A stretch of DNA of 59,826 nt from Methanobacteriaceae archaeon (GCA_020854915.1 JAHKLT010000013.1:1-59826); one strand, 5' to 3'; numbered from the stretch's first letter, positions 27,008-36,403 are shown. Notes: generated from the letters alone by a model not told the origin. Numbers and translations: made by a program.

Positions 27008-30000
27008 ATTATTAAGAAAAATATAGCATTATTTGCATTTGTTTTACTTATTTTCTTTTCGTCTTTAAGTGCAACTTTTGCAATTGATAATAATGAATCT
27101 TTAAATTCATTAGATCAAAGTGATTTTGAATCTTCAGATTTAATTTCTACTAATAATGCTAATAATGTTATTAATCAAAATGAAAATTTTGCTAATTCAA
27201 CTAATTCTGTTTCATCAGATATTAATGATGATGTAATATCAAAAAACTTATATGAATCAAATTATGTTTCTGTAAGTAGTGATGTAATTTCTAAGTTAAA
27301 TTATGATTCTTCAGATGATGATGTTGATAGTAATGTAATTGGTGAATCTAATGTTTCTCTTAATAGTGATGTAATTGGTGAATCAAATGCCTCAGATGAT
27401 GATTCTGATAGTGATGTAATTGGTGAATCTAATTATGTTCTTTCAAATGTCAATGTAGTTGCTGAAGCAAATCAGGCTTCTTCAAAAATTGATACAAAGA
27501 TAGATTCTTCTGATGTTGAAATTTTTTATAAAAATGGAACAAGATTTTCTATTTTATTAAAAGATAAAAATGGTGCGATTTTACCAAATCAAAATGTTGT
27601 TTTCACTGTTAATGGTAACAATTATGAAAAATCAACTGATAAATCTGGTTATGCAAGTATTGCTATCAATTTAAATCCAGGTATATATGATATTAGAATA
27701 ACATTTAAAGAGAATGATCTTTATAATGAATCTAGTGTTTTAAATAAGATTACAGTTAAAAAAACTATTGATGCTAAGGATGTAATCAAATATTATTTAA
27801 ATGGTACTCAATTTTATGCTACTTTTTTAGATGGTAATGGTAATCCTTTAAGTAATCGTAATGTTACTTTTAATATTAATGGTGTTTTTTACACTAGAGC
27901 AACTGATTCTAATGGTGTTGCAAACTTAAACATTAATTTAAATCCAAATGAATATATTCTTACGGCTATTCATCCCGATACTGAGTATTTTTATTCAAAT
28001 AATATAAAAGTACTTCCAACTATTTTAAGTGAAGATATTGTTAAAGGCTATTTAGAAGATAAACAATTTTATGCTACTTTTTTAGATGGTAATGGTAATC
28101 CTTTAAGTAATCGTGATGTTACTTTTAATATTAATGGTGTTTTTTACACTAGAGCAACTGATTCTAATGGTGTTGCAAAGTTAAATATTAATTTAAATCC
28201 AAATGAATATATTTTGACTGCTTTAAATCCTGTTGATAATTTGCAAAGAAGCTATAAAATAACTGTTCTTTCAATTCCTAACTTTTCTATAATTAATTCT
28301 AATTTTATTGAAGGTAAAAACAATAGTTTTGAATTAAGTTTAAAAGTTAATGATGTCTCTATAATTAACCAAGAGATTAAATTTACAATTAATGGTGTTT
28401 CATATATTAGAAAAACTAATGAATTAGGAGTAGCTTCCTTATCTATTAATTTAATTCCTGGAACTTATGATATTTATTATAGTTTCCAAGGGAATTCTAA
28501 AGTTAAGGGAATTAATGGTTCTACCCAAATTAATGTTCTTGCTGATATATCTCCAGTTAACACTCAAGTTAATGCTTATTGGTTATTTGGTGGAGACATG
28601 AAAAAAGTTGACCTTGCTCAACTAAGTTCTAATGGTGTAAATACTGTATTCTTAAACTTCTATGCAATTTCTGCACATGGTAAAAGTAGTGTGGAATCAT
28701 GGATAGCTACTGCAGCTACACATAATATAAAAGTCCATATTTGGATGCAAGCTTTTTATGAAAGTGGATGGATTTTACCTGTAAAAAGTGATGGTACTTA
28801 TAACCAAGAAATCTTTGATAAAAAAGTCAAGGAAGCTATTTCTTATGCTAATATTAAAGGTTTATCTGGTATACATATAGATTATTTAAGATTTAATGGA
28901 AATGCTTATAAGTATTCTAATGGTATTGAAGCTATTAATGAATTCGCTAAAATGATTTCTGAAGAAATTAAAAAAGTTAATCCTAATTTAATCTTATCTG
29001 CAGCGGTAATGCCTGAGACAACTTCAAATCCTACTCATTATGGTCAGGATGTTTCTGTTTTAGGTAAATATTTAGATGTAATTGTTCCTATGATTTATAA
29101 AGGTAATTACAATGCAGACACTTCATGGATTTCTAAAACTACTAATTGGTTTGTAGCTAATTCTGCAGGAGCTCAAGTTTGGGTAGGTTTACAAGGATAT
29201 GTTTCTGATTGGGATGATAAATTTTTATCTCATTCTGAATTATCTAATGATGCCCAAACTGCTTATGATGCAGGAGCATATGGTGTTAGTATTTTCAGAT
29301 TTGGTGCAAGTAATATTATTAATTTTAATAATATCAAAATCCCTTCTAATCCAGAAGATGGCGTTGTTGGAGAATCTGTTTCTTCACAGGATATTATTAA
29401 AGCAGCTTCTGAATTAAAGACACATATAGAAAAAAATGGAATATTGCCTGTTTCTATTTCTGTTAATGGAAAAATCATTTCAGTTTCTGAATTTTTATAT
29501 TTAATGGCTAAGGTAATTGCTAATTATGAATCTGGTAATAAAAACTTTGGTATTGTTTTAGTTTCTGCACCTGATGATTCTAAAGGAGACAAAATTCTTA
29601 GTCAACTTAATAAAAAAGATTATTTAACTGTTGCTTCAGAAATTATTAGAATTGTAGATTCAAATAAAAAAGCACCTACTAATGTAACTAGTCCTATTGG
29701 AAATATTCAATACAACACTTTAGTTTATTCATTTTCCAAAATTTTAAACTTCATTGGGTCTTCAAATTCTTTACCTAACTATGTTTATACTACAGATTTA
29801 TTAGATAATTATATGCTTACTGTCACTATGAAACCTAGTGCTTCAAATTTAAATGGTCAATATCAATCTATTTATTACACTACTACTTGGCTTAATCATT
29901 GCCCTAATTGTGGATATTATGGTACTTTATTAATTAATCCTAAAGGTGTTCCTGAAGGAGAATTAACTTGTGCCTGTTGTGATTCTGATTATTGTGGTGT

Positions 30001-30934
30001 TTCTGGATTTGAAAAAATTCATAGTGCTGATCGTAAATCTTTAACTAAAATTAGTTCTGAAGGTACTAATCAAGTTGGAAGTTCTGGTGATTCTTTTGCT
30101 ATCAATGATATTTTAGATATGTCAGTTCGTTTGAAAAATTATATTTCTTCTAATGATAGATTACCAAATTATGTAACTCTTAAAGATAAACAATATTCTA
30201 TGGCAGAAGCATTATATTTAATGACTTCTGCAACTTTGAATATTAATAATGGTAATTTTTCAAATATTAAAGCTATTAATGCTTCTGATGCTCCAAGTCC
30301 TGAAGGAGATCTTATTAATTCTAATCTCAATAAGACAAATTATCTTGATCTTGCAAATAGGATTATGAATTTTATTAAAACAAATGGTTATGCTCCTAAT
30401 TTTGCTTCTAGCTCTATTGGTAAAGTTATATTTTCTGAATTAGTTGATTCTTATTCAAGAATATTATCATATTATAAAGATAATGATAATAATTTACCAG
30501 CTCAGGTAGCTATAAAATATTCTGGAGGATCTAGTAAATCTATATCTGATTTAGCTAAATCTTTAACAAAAGATCTTACATCTGATTTAGAAAAAGCTAC
30601 TGCTTTATTTAATTATGTTAGAGATAAGATAGGTTATAGCTATTATGAAAATACTAGAAAAGGAGCTGAAGGTACTTTACTTTCTGGTTCTGCTAATTGT
30701 TGTGATATGTCTCATTTATTAGTAGCTCTTGCAAGATCTAGTGGATTAACAGTTAATTATGCTCATGGAAAATGTCAGTTTAGCACTTTTAGTGTTGGGC
30801 ATGTATGGGTTGAATTCACAATAGGTGGTAAAACTTATTCTGCTGATCCTTCTAGTGCTAGAAATTCATTTGGTTCTATTAAAAGTTGGAGTCTTATAAC
30901 TTTTTATAATCGTCATGAGACTTTACCATTCTAA
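27008..30934 (+). CDS. Secreted pseudomurein-active multidomain protein, apparent ATT start
   Basis: 1308 residues if begun at ATT 27008. Order of parts: signal peptide (about 1-26, ending SATFA); a Ser/Asp/Asn-rich spacer with VIGESN repeats; four Ig-like repeats (about 175-510; YATFLDGNGNPLSNR); a TIM-barrel glycosidase-like domain (about 517-767; HIWMQAFYE, GIHIDYLRF, VPMIYKG). Then come pseudomurein-binding repeats near 790, 866, 1029 and 1110, with a Cys-rich knuckle (CPNCGYY to CACCDSDYC) near 964-997. A transglutaminase-fold domain (1175-1308) ends the protein, with Cys1231, His1265 and Asp1280. That domain resembles PeiW/PeiP endoisopeptidases, which cut pseudomurein peptides. A wall-remodelling or autolysin role is inferred. 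There are 402 open codons before the first in-frame ATG/GTG/TTG. Confidence 0.88.
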   Translation: MIKKNIALFAFVLLIFFSSLSATFAIDNNESLNSLDQSDFESSDLISTNNANNVINQNENFANSTNSVSSDINDDVISKNLYESNYVSVSSDVISKLNYDSSDDDVDSNVIGESNVSLNSDVIGESNASDDDSDSDVIGESNYVLSNVNVVAEANQASSKIDTKIDSSDVEIFYKNGTRFSILLKDKNGAILPNQNVVFTVNGNNYEKSTDKSGYASIAINLNPGIYDIRITFKENDLYNESSVLNKITVKKTIDAKDVIKYYLNGTQFYATFLDGNGNPLSNRNVTFNINGVFYTRATDSNGVANLNINLNPNEYILTAIHPDTEYFYSNNIKVLPTILSEDIVKGYLEDKQFYATFLDGNGNPLSNRDVTFNINGVFYTRATDSNGVAKLNINLNPNEYILTALNPVDNLQRSYKITVLSIPNFSIINSNFIEGKNNSFELSLKVNDVSIINQEIKFTINGVSYIRKTNELGVASLSINLIPGTYDIYYSFQGNSKVKGINGSTQINVLADISPVNTQVNAYWLFGGDMKKVDLAQLSSNGVNTVFLNFYAISAHGKSSVESWIATAATHNIKVHIWMQAFYESGWILPVKSDGTYNQEIFDKKVKEAISYANIKGLSGIHIDYLRFNGNAYKYSNGIEAINEFAKMISEEIKKVNPNLILSAAVMPETTSNPTHYGQDVSVLGKYLDVIVPMIYKGNYNADTSWISKTTNWFVANSAGAQVWVGLQGYVSDWDDKFLSHSELSNDAQTAYDAGAYGVSIFRFGASNIINFNNIKIPSNPEDGVVGESVSSQDIIKAASELKTHIEKNGILPVSISVNGKIISVSEFLYLMAKVIANYESGNKNFGIVLVSAPDDSKGDKILSQLNKKDYLTVASEIIRIVDSNKKAPTNVTSPIGNIQYNTLVYSFSKILNFIGSSNSLPNYVYTTDLLDNYMLTVTMKPSASNLNGQYQSIYYTTTWLNHCPNCGYYGTLLINPKGVPEGELTCACCDSDYCGVSGFEKIHSADRKSLTKISSEGTNQVGSSGDSFAINDILDMSVRLKNYISSNDRLPNYVTLKDKQYSMAEALYLMTSATLNINNGNFSNIKAINASDAPSPEGDLINSNLNKTNYLDLANRIMNFIKTNGYAPNFASSSIGKVIFSELVDSYSRILSYYKDNDNNLPAQVAIKYSGGSSKSISDLAKSLTKDLTSDLEKATALFNYVRDKIGYSYYENTRKGAEGTLLSGSANCCDMSHLLVALARSSGLTVNYAHGKCQFSTFSVGHVWVEFTIGGKTYSADPSSARNSFGSIKSWSLITFYNRHETLPF
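27809..28214 (+). repeat. Direct 151-bp repeat pair encoding Ig-like modules
   Basis: 27809-27959 and 28064-28214 are almost identical, differing by a few bases (for example SNRNVT versus SNRDVT). Each encodes one Ig-like module. The identity is far higher than for the flanking modules, so this is a recent internal duplication and could recombine to change module number. Confidence 0.85.
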
Positions 30935-30976
30935 ATTTTTAATTTTTTTCTTTTTCTTTTATTTTTATTTTCTATT
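30935..30976 (+). terminator. T-rich terminator-like tract
   Basis: Directly after the wall-enzyme stop comes a run of T-rich blocks. Archaeal RNA polymerase terminates on oligo-T without a hairpin, so this is a likely terminator. Confidence 0.45.
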
Positions 30977-31088
30977 AAACTAATTATATTTTCATCTAAT
31001 TTTTAGGCATGACAAACTTATTATATGAATAAATATTAATATGAATAAGTAGTATATATATTAATTAATTCTATTTTGAGGAAAAAAT

Positions 31089-31808
31089 ATGGCAAAAGAA
31101 TTAAGTGAAAATATTGAAGAATATTTAGAAGTTCTTTATCGTGAAGGTAGCAATAAGGAACAAGTTTCAACCACTACCATATCTAAAAATTTAGGGATAG
31201 CTCCAGGTAGTGTTACTCAAATGCTTAAAAAATTAGAGTCTTTAGGTTATATTGAGTATGTTCCCTATAAAGGAGCTATTTTAACAGATTCTGGAATGAA
31301 AATAGCTCAAAAAATCACCCGAAAACACAGGATTCTAGAAAAATTTTTAGCTGAGATTTTAAATATTAAAAAAGAGAATATTCATGAACAAGCTTGTGAA
31401 ATGGAACATTCATTATCTGATGAAGCTGAAAGAGCTTTATGTCATTTGTTACAACACCCTGATTTATGTCCTACTGATAATATTATTCCTGCTTGTGATT
31501 TAGATTTTAAAAATTGTGATGAATGTGACTCTACCCACGATTTTGAGGATATAGATAATAGAAAATACTCATTATTATCGTTGACTGAATTAAATGAGAA
31601 TTCCAATGGAGAGGTCTTTTTTATTAGAGGTGAAAAAGGATCTATTTCTAAAATTCATGAGCTAGGTATTGATATTGGAACAGATATTACCTCAAAAACG
31701 TCTAATACTTCACGTTCTAATAATATTAGGGTTTTAAAGGATAATATGGATGAAGTTAAGATTCCTCTTGATTTAGCTCATAATATTTTTGTTAAAGTTT
31801 CAGAATAG
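31089..31808 (+). CDS. DtxR/MntR-family metal-dependent regulator
   Basis: 239 residues: an N-terminal winged helix (SENIEEYLEVLY, TTTISKNLGIAPGSVTQMLKKLESLGYIEYVPYKGAILT), a dimerisation and metal domain (HEQACEMEHSLSDEAERAL, with the His/Glu/Cys ligand pattern of DtxR), a Cys-rich stretch (CPTD, ACDLDFKNCDEC) and a C-terminal FeoA/SH3-like domain (about 160-239). It probably represses iron or manganese uptake genes. The Cys-rich stretch suggests an added metal or redox sensor. ATG follows GAGGAAA. Confidence 0.9.
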   Translation: MAKELSENIEEYLEVLYREGSNKEQVSTTTISKNLGIAPGSVTQMLKKLESLGYIEYVPYKGAILTDSGMKIAQKITRKHRILEKFLAEILNIKKENIHEQACEMEHSLSDEAERALCHLLQHPDLCPTDNIIPACDLDFKNCDECDSTHDFEDIDNRKYSLLSLTELNENSNGEVFFIRGEKGSISKIHELGIDIGTDITSKTSNTSRSNNIRVLKDNMDEVKIPLDLAHNIFVKVSE

Positions 31809-31890
31809 TTTTTTTTTAATTAGATTTATTAGTTATTAGGATTATATATAAAATGTAATTCTTATTTCATTATTTTTTTTAGGTGATTTA

Positions 31891-32406
31891 GTGAAAGGTA
31901 TTTTAAATGATGATGTTATAACAATTTTTATTGAAGAAGGAAGTAAAAAACCAATTTCTTTAAATCAAAAAAGTTTTTTTGGTAAATTACATGATGATTT
32001 TTTAGAGCTTTCTTTAATTGAAGCATCTTATTTAATGGAGAAAGGACGTCTAGACATTTATGAAAATGATGAAAAATGTGAATTTAAGTATATTCTTAAT
32101 TTAATTAAAGAAAAAGACAGTTATGGTAAATATATCGTTTATAAGGATCTTAAAGATAGGGGATATATTATTAGAACTGGTTTTAAATATGGTGCAGAAT
32201 TTAGATTATATGATAGGGGAAGCCAGCCTGGTGATGGTCATTCTGATTACTTAGTTAAAGTATTCTTTGAAGATAATAATATTCCAGTTATGGACTTTGC
32301 AAGTTATGTCAGAGTTTCTCATGGTGTAAATAAAAATTTTCTTTTAGCTGTTGTTGATGAAGATTTAGATATTACTTACTATAACATCGAATGGACTAGA
32401 CCATAA
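31891..32406 (+). CDS. endA: tRNA-intron endonuclease
   Basis: 171 residues, the homotetrameric short form. The C-terminal catalytic domain has YGAEFRLYDRG (Tyr), GHSDYLV (His) and VRVSHGVNKNFLLAVV (Lys), the catalytic triad of the splicing endonuclease. It removes introns from tRNA and rRNA precursors at bulge-helix-bulge sites. GTG start at 31891 after AGGTGAT. Confidence 0.93.
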   Translation: MKGILNDDVITIFIEEGSKKPISLNQKSFFGKLHDDFLELSLIEASYLMEKGRLDIYENDEKCEFKYILNLIKEKDSYGKYIVYKDLKDRGYIIRTGFKYGAEFRLYDRGSQPGDGHSDYLVKVFFEDNNIPVMDFASYVRVSHGVNKNFLLAVVDEDLDITYYNIEWTRP

Positions 32407-32517
32407 TCTCTTTTAAATTAAAAGAATGATTAATATTATCATATTTAAAATATTTTCTATTAGAATTATTTTATATAATTTCTAAAATTAAAACTCTTAT
32501 TGAAAAAAGGTGATTAT

Positions 32518-33606
32518 TTGATTGACCCATGGGCATCATCAACTGTTGATTATGATAAATTAGTAAATCAATTTGGAATAAAAAAATTTTCAGAAATTTT
32601 ACCTCAAATTATAAATCCTGGAAGATTAATGAGAAGAGGTGTTGTATTTGGTCATAGAGATTTTGAGAAAATAAACAATTTAATTAATACTGATAAAGAA
32701 TTTACAGTAGTTACAGGTATGATGCCAAGTGGTCAAATGCATATTGGTCATAAAATGGTTGTAGATCAATTAAAATGGTATTTGGATAAAGGAGCTATTT
32801 TGTCATTACCAATTGCAGATATGGAATCATATGCTGCAAGAGGTATAAATTTTGAAACTGCAAAAGATATAGCTATTAATGAATACTTAAGTAATTACAT
32901 TGCTTTAGGTTTAGATTTGAATCATAAAAATGTTAATGTTTATCTTCAATCTCAAAATGAACTTCTAAAAGATTTAACATTTAAATTATCTAAAAAAACC
33001 AATTTTAATGAACTTAAATCTATTTATGGATTTAGTCCATCTACAAATTTTGCACATTTATATGCTCCTCTTATTCAAGTTGCAGATATTTTATTTCCTC
33101 AAATTGAAGAAATGGGTGGGCCAAAAAGAGTTGTTGTTCCTGTTGGTATTGATCAAGACCCTCATATCAGACTTACAAGAGATATTGCAGAAAAAATGAA
33201 TGATGATTTAAGTTTTATTTCTCCTTCATCAACTTATCATAGATTTTTAACTGGTTTAACTGGTGATAAAATGTCAAGTAGTAAACCAAAAACTGCAATA
33301 TATTTAAATGAAAGTCCAGAAATTGCAGAGAAAAAAGTTAAAACTGCAAAAACTGGTGGTCGTGAAAGTTTAGAAGAACAAAAAAAATTAGGTGGTAATC
33401 CTGATCAATGTGTTGTTTATGAGATGTTAGTTTATCATTTAATTGATGATGATAAAGAACTTAAAAAAATCTATGATTCTTGTAAAGATGGTAGTCTTTT
33501 ATGTGGTGAATGTAAAGGAAGAACAAGTGAATTAATGAAGAAATTATTTGAAGATTTATCTAAAAAACAAGAAGATTCTAGAGAAATAGCTAAAAATTTG
33601 ATTTAA
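32518..33606 (+). CDS. trpS: Tryptophan--tRNA ligase
   Basis: 362 residues if begun at TTG 32518 (MIDPWASSTVDYDKL); AAGGTGAT sits just upstream. The in-frame TTG at 32500 would place that site inside the gene. A class I synthetase: HIGH-type motif HIGH near residue 75, KMSSS at 251-255, and GIDQDPHIRL. It charges tRNA-Trp. The stop lies five bases before the next gene. Confidence 0.93.
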   Translation: MIDPWASSTVDYDKLVNQFGIKKFSEILPQIINPGRLMRRGVVFGHRDFEKINNLINTDKEFTVVTGMMPSGQMHIGHKMVVDQLKWYLDKGAILSLPIADMESYAARGINFETAKDIAINEYLSNYIALGLDLNHKNVNVYLQSQNELLKDLTFKLSKKTNFNELKSIYGFSPSTNFAHLYAPLIQVADILFPQIEEMGGPKRVVVPVGIDQDPHIRLTRDIAEKMNDDLSFISPSSTYHRFLTGLTGDKMSSSKPKTAIYLNESPEIAEKKVKTAKTGGRESLEEQKKLGGNPDQCVVYEMLVYHLIDDDKELKKIYDSCKDGSLLCGECKGRTSELMKKLFEDLSKKQEDSREIAKNLI

Positions 33607-33611
33607 GTGAT

Positions 33612-34265
33612 GTGATGGGGAATAAACTTATTGATTCATGTTATAATGAGATAAAAGAAGCTTTCATTTTAAACAAAATCTTAATAGCTATTAGCTCTTT
33701 TATGTTTTTTATTCCTTTAATTATTGGTTTTATTTTTTCTTCTAATATTAGTTCTTTTTTACAAGCAACTGTTGATAAATTGTCTAGAGATGTTAAAGAT
33801 GGAACAATTCAATTTAATTTTCAAACAATTTTTTTAAATAATATTTCTATTGTTATTAGAGAATATTTCATCGGAATATTCTTTCTCATATACACAAGTT
33901 TTATTTTAATTTATAATGGTTTATTTGTAGGATATTATTTAGGTACAAGTGATAATTTATTTAAATCTCTTGTTTTAATCATTCCACATGGAATATTTGA
34001 ATTTTTTTCTATTATTATAGGTGGAGTTTCTGGGTTTTTATTAGGTATTTTTATATTAAAGTTGATTTATAATATAATATATCCAAAAAAAGATAAATTA
34101 TCCATAAGTGATAGGATAATTTTTTCAATTGAAGAAAATTTTATCAAATTTAAGCATTCGCTAATATTTTTTACAATCTCCTGTATAAGTATGTTAATAG
34201 CTGTATTTATTGAAGTTTATTTTACTATTTATATTGGAGATTTTATATTTAACTTATTTAAGTGA
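33612..34265 (+). CDS. SpoIIM-like (DUF95) membrane protein
   Basis: 217 residues with five membrane segments. The central IREYFIGIFFLIYTSFILIYNGLFVGYYLG and IPHGIFEFFSIIIGG correspond to the conserved region of the stage II sporulation M family, whose role in archaea is unknown. GTG 33612 or ATG 33615 are both possible starts. It lies between trpS and thrC and is probably co-transcribed with both. Confidence 0.82.
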   Translation: MMGNKLIDSCYNEIKEAFILNKILIAISSFMFFIPLIIGFIFSSNISSFLQATVDKLSRDVKDGTIQFNFQTIFLNNISIVIREYFIGIFFLIYTSFILIYNGLFVGYYLGTSDNLFKSLVLIIPHGIFEFFSIIIGGVSGFLLGIFILKLIYNIIYPKKDKLSISDRIIFSIEENFIKFKHSLIFFTISCISMLIAVFIEVYFTIYIGDFIFNLFK

Positions 34266-34269
34266 TTTT

Positions 34270-35466
34270 ATGATACGTTGTGTTGTTTGCGGAGAAGAAT
34301 ATAATAACGATGAAATAATTTATACATGTACTAATTGTGGTTCTGTTTTAGAACTTGTTAATGATGTTGATGTTTCTAAAAATATTTTTGAAAATAGAAA
34401 AGATACTTTATGGAAATATAAAGAGCTTATTCCTGTTAATGAAGATAAAATTGTTACTATTGGGGAAGGTGGAACTCCTTTTTGTAAATGTGATAAATTA
34501 GGAGAAGAATTAGGTGTTGAATTATTTGTTAAAGTTGAAGGATCTAATCCTACTGGTAGCTTTAAAGATAGGGGAATGACTGTTGGTATGACTAAAGCAA
34601 TGGATTTAGGTGTGGATACTGTAGGTTGTGCTTCAACTGGAAATACTTCTGCTTCTCTTGCAGCATATGCAGCAAGAGCTGGGCTTAGATGTATTGTATT
34701 TTTACCTTCAGGGAAAGTAGCTTTGGGAAAACTTGCACAAGCAATGTTTCATGGAGCTGAAGTTGTTTCACTTAGGGGTAATTTCGATGAAGCATTAGAA
34801 GCTATGACTAGCTTAGCTTTGGAAAAACATCTTTATCTTCTAAATTCAATTAATCCTTTTAGATTAGAAGGACAAAAAACTATTGGTTATGAAATCGCAC
34901 AAGATCTTGAATGGAAATCACCTGATAGGATTATTTTACCTGTTGGTAATGCAGGAAATATTTCAGCTATTTGGAAAGGTATAAGTGAATTTTATGATAT
35001 GGGTTTTATTGATTCTAAACCTATGATGACTGGTATTCAAGCTGAAGGTGCATGTCCTATTACAAATGCATTTAGAAAAAAATCTATGGAAATAGATCCT
35101 GTTGAAAATCCTGAAACAATAGCTACTGCAATAAGAATTGGTTCTCCAGTTAGTTATACAAAAGCATTAAATGCAATCTATGATTCCAATGGATACTCAC
35201 AAACTGTTAGTGATGAAGAAATTTTAGCAGCTCAAAAATTACTAGCTCAAAAAGAAGGTATTGGTGTTGAACCAGCATCTGCTGCATCAATTGCAGGCCT
35301 TAGAAAATTAAAAGATGAGGGTGTAATTGATAAAGGGGAACAAATTGTTTGTGTAGTTACTGGTCATTTACTTAAAGATCCAAATACAGCTATTGAAGCT
35401 TCAACAGAACCAGTAGAACTTGATGCAGATATTAATAAATTAAAAGAATTACTTTTAAATAAATAA
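34270..35466 (+). CDS. thrC: Threonine synthase
   Basis: 398 residues from ATG 34270 (MIRCVVCGEEY); the frame is open further upstream but overlaps the previous gene and adds a hydrophobic stretch foreign to the family. An N-terminal zinc knuckle (CVVCG, CTNCG) is followed by the PLP-fold: NPTGSFKDRG with the PLP Lys at residue 99, GCASTGNTSASLAAYAARAG and LPVGNAGN. It converts phosphohomoserine to threonine. Confidence 0.93.
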   Translation: MIRCVVCGEEYNNDEIIYTCTNCGSVLELVNDVDVSKNIFENRKDTLWKYKELIPVNEDKIVTIGEGGTPFCKCDKLGEELGVELFVKVEGSNPTGSFKDRGMTVGMTKAMDLGVDTVGCASTGNTSASLAAYAARAGLRCIVFLPSGKVALGKLAQAMFHGAEVVSLRGNFDEALEAMTSLALEKHLYLLNSINPFRLEGQKTIGYEIAQDLEWKSPDRIILPVGNAGNISAIWKGISEFYDMGFIDSKPMMTGIQAEGACPITNAFRKKSMEIDPVENPETIATAIRIGSPVSYTKALNAIYDSNGYSQTVSDEEILAAQKLLAQKEGIGVEPASAASIAGLRKLKDEGVIDKGEQIVCVVTGHLLKDPNTAIEASTEPVELDADINKLKELLLNK

Positions 35467-35500
35467 TCACCTTTTTTTACTTTTTTTACTTTTTTGATTA
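35467..35500 (+). terminator. Oligo-T terminator tract after thrC
   Basis: Three T-runs of six to seven bases (for example 35472-35478) follow the stop in quick succession, typical of archaeal intrinsic termination. Confidence 0.5.
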
Positions 35501-35659
35501 ATATTTTTTTAATGTTTTAAAATTTAAGGGTTTTTAATCGTTTTCTTTTCTTGTATCTTATAAGTTTATATTTTATATTAATCATTTTTATTTTTAAAAT
35601 TTATAGCTATTTTGATTTACAGTTTTAATATTAAAAATTATTTGTCATAATTAAAACAT

Positions 35660-35764
35660 AACCTATATTGATTGTATATATCATCAAAAATTAAGGTTAT
35701 AAAATCAATATATTTATATATAATGAACAATACATTTAGTATTACAAGTTATGAGGTGTTAATT
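35660..35764 (+). promoter_or_regulatory. Histone promoter with inverted repeat
   Basis: A TATA-box candidate (ATATATTTATATATAAT, about 35708-35723) precedes the histone ATG by about 45 bases. TATATTGATT (35664-35673) is mirrored as AATCAATATA (35703-35712), the latter overlapping the TATA box, a possible operator. GAGGTG (35753-35758) is the ribosome site. The DNA from 35500 to 35660 shows nothing else. Confidence 0.4.
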
Positions 35765-35968
35765 ATGGAATTACCAATCGCTCCTGTAGGGAGAATTTTA
35801 AAAAATGCTGGTGCAAAAAGAGTAAGTGATGATGCTAAAATTGAATTAGCAGAAGCTATCGAAGAATGTGGAAATGATATGGCTAATAAAGCTGTTGGAT
35901 TTGCACGTCACGCTGGTAGAAAAACTGTTAAAGCTGAAGATGTTAAATTAGCTGCTAAAACTGAATAA
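35765..35968 (+). CDS. Archaeal histone
   Basis: 67 residues: [24 protein letters not shown], then the long helix [42 protein letters not shown] complete HMf-type histone fold. It wraps DNA as dimers or longer oligomers. ATG 35765 is chosen because GAGGTG precedes it; the frame is open upstream but that extension is not histone-like. Cys is present in the central helix. Confidence 0.95.
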   Translation: MELPIAPVGRILKNAGAKRVSDDAKIELAEAIEECGNDMANKAVGFARHAGRKTVKAEDVKLAAKTE

Positions 35969-35998
35969 TTTTACTAATTTAGCTTTAATTTTAATTAT

Positions 35999-36027
35999 TT
36001 AGTAAAGTTTACTTTAAACTTTACTAA
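35999..36027 (+). terminator. Terminator-like hairpin after the histone gene
   Basis: A 12-bp perfect stem TTAGTAAAGTTT / AAACTTTACTAA (35999-36010, 36016-36027) with loop ACTTT, followed by a T-rich run. A strong candidate for 3'-end formation of the histone transcript. Confidence 0.6.
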
Positions 36028-36403
36028 TAATACTTTTTATTTTATTATTTTTTTTTAATTTAATATACTATTTTTCATTAACTTTATAAACAATAAATTA
36101 TATACTTAATAATGTCTAGTTCTCTAGAATTATTTCATTAATTACTAAATTTTTATTTTTAGCATAGCTAAATAATATCAAAATTCAGAAATATTTGTAT
36201 TGAAAGTTTAACTCCTCTTTTTTAAAACATGGAGTTATATTTAGTGATATATGATTATATTCAAGAATTAGTAGATAACTAATTATTTAAATTATATAAT
36301 TAGTGTAATTACTGTTTAAGTAATTATTTATATTATAGCTATTATTGTAGTTATAATATTTGCCGATGGATGGCACAGCCAGATGAAAAAGGAGGTAAAT
36401 AAA
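36028..36403 (+). promoter_or_regulatory. Leader of the L7Ae operon with K-turn-like hairpin
   Basis: AT-rich non-coding DNA leading to the L7Ae gene. Just upstream of the ribosome site, TGGC (36371-36374) pairs with GCCA (36378-36381). It is flanked on both sides by GA (36369-36370 and 36382-36383), as in the tandem sheared G-A pairs of a kink-turn, which is what L7Ae binds. The distal stem is weak. AGGAGG (36390-36395) follows directly. Autoregulation by L7Ae is inference. Confidence 0.35.

Noticed and set aside
29199-29478. Short frames on both strands within the TIM-barrel region
   Set aside because: Shadows of the large secreted protein; no independent coding evidence.
34210-34269. Upstream start for threonine synthase
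   Set aside because: It overlaps the preceding gene's end and encodes a hydrophobic stretch foreign to the family; the zinc-knuckle start at 34270 fits.
35672-35764. N-terminal extension of the histone
   Set aside because: The extension contains the TATA box and ribosome site; the histone fold begins at 35765.
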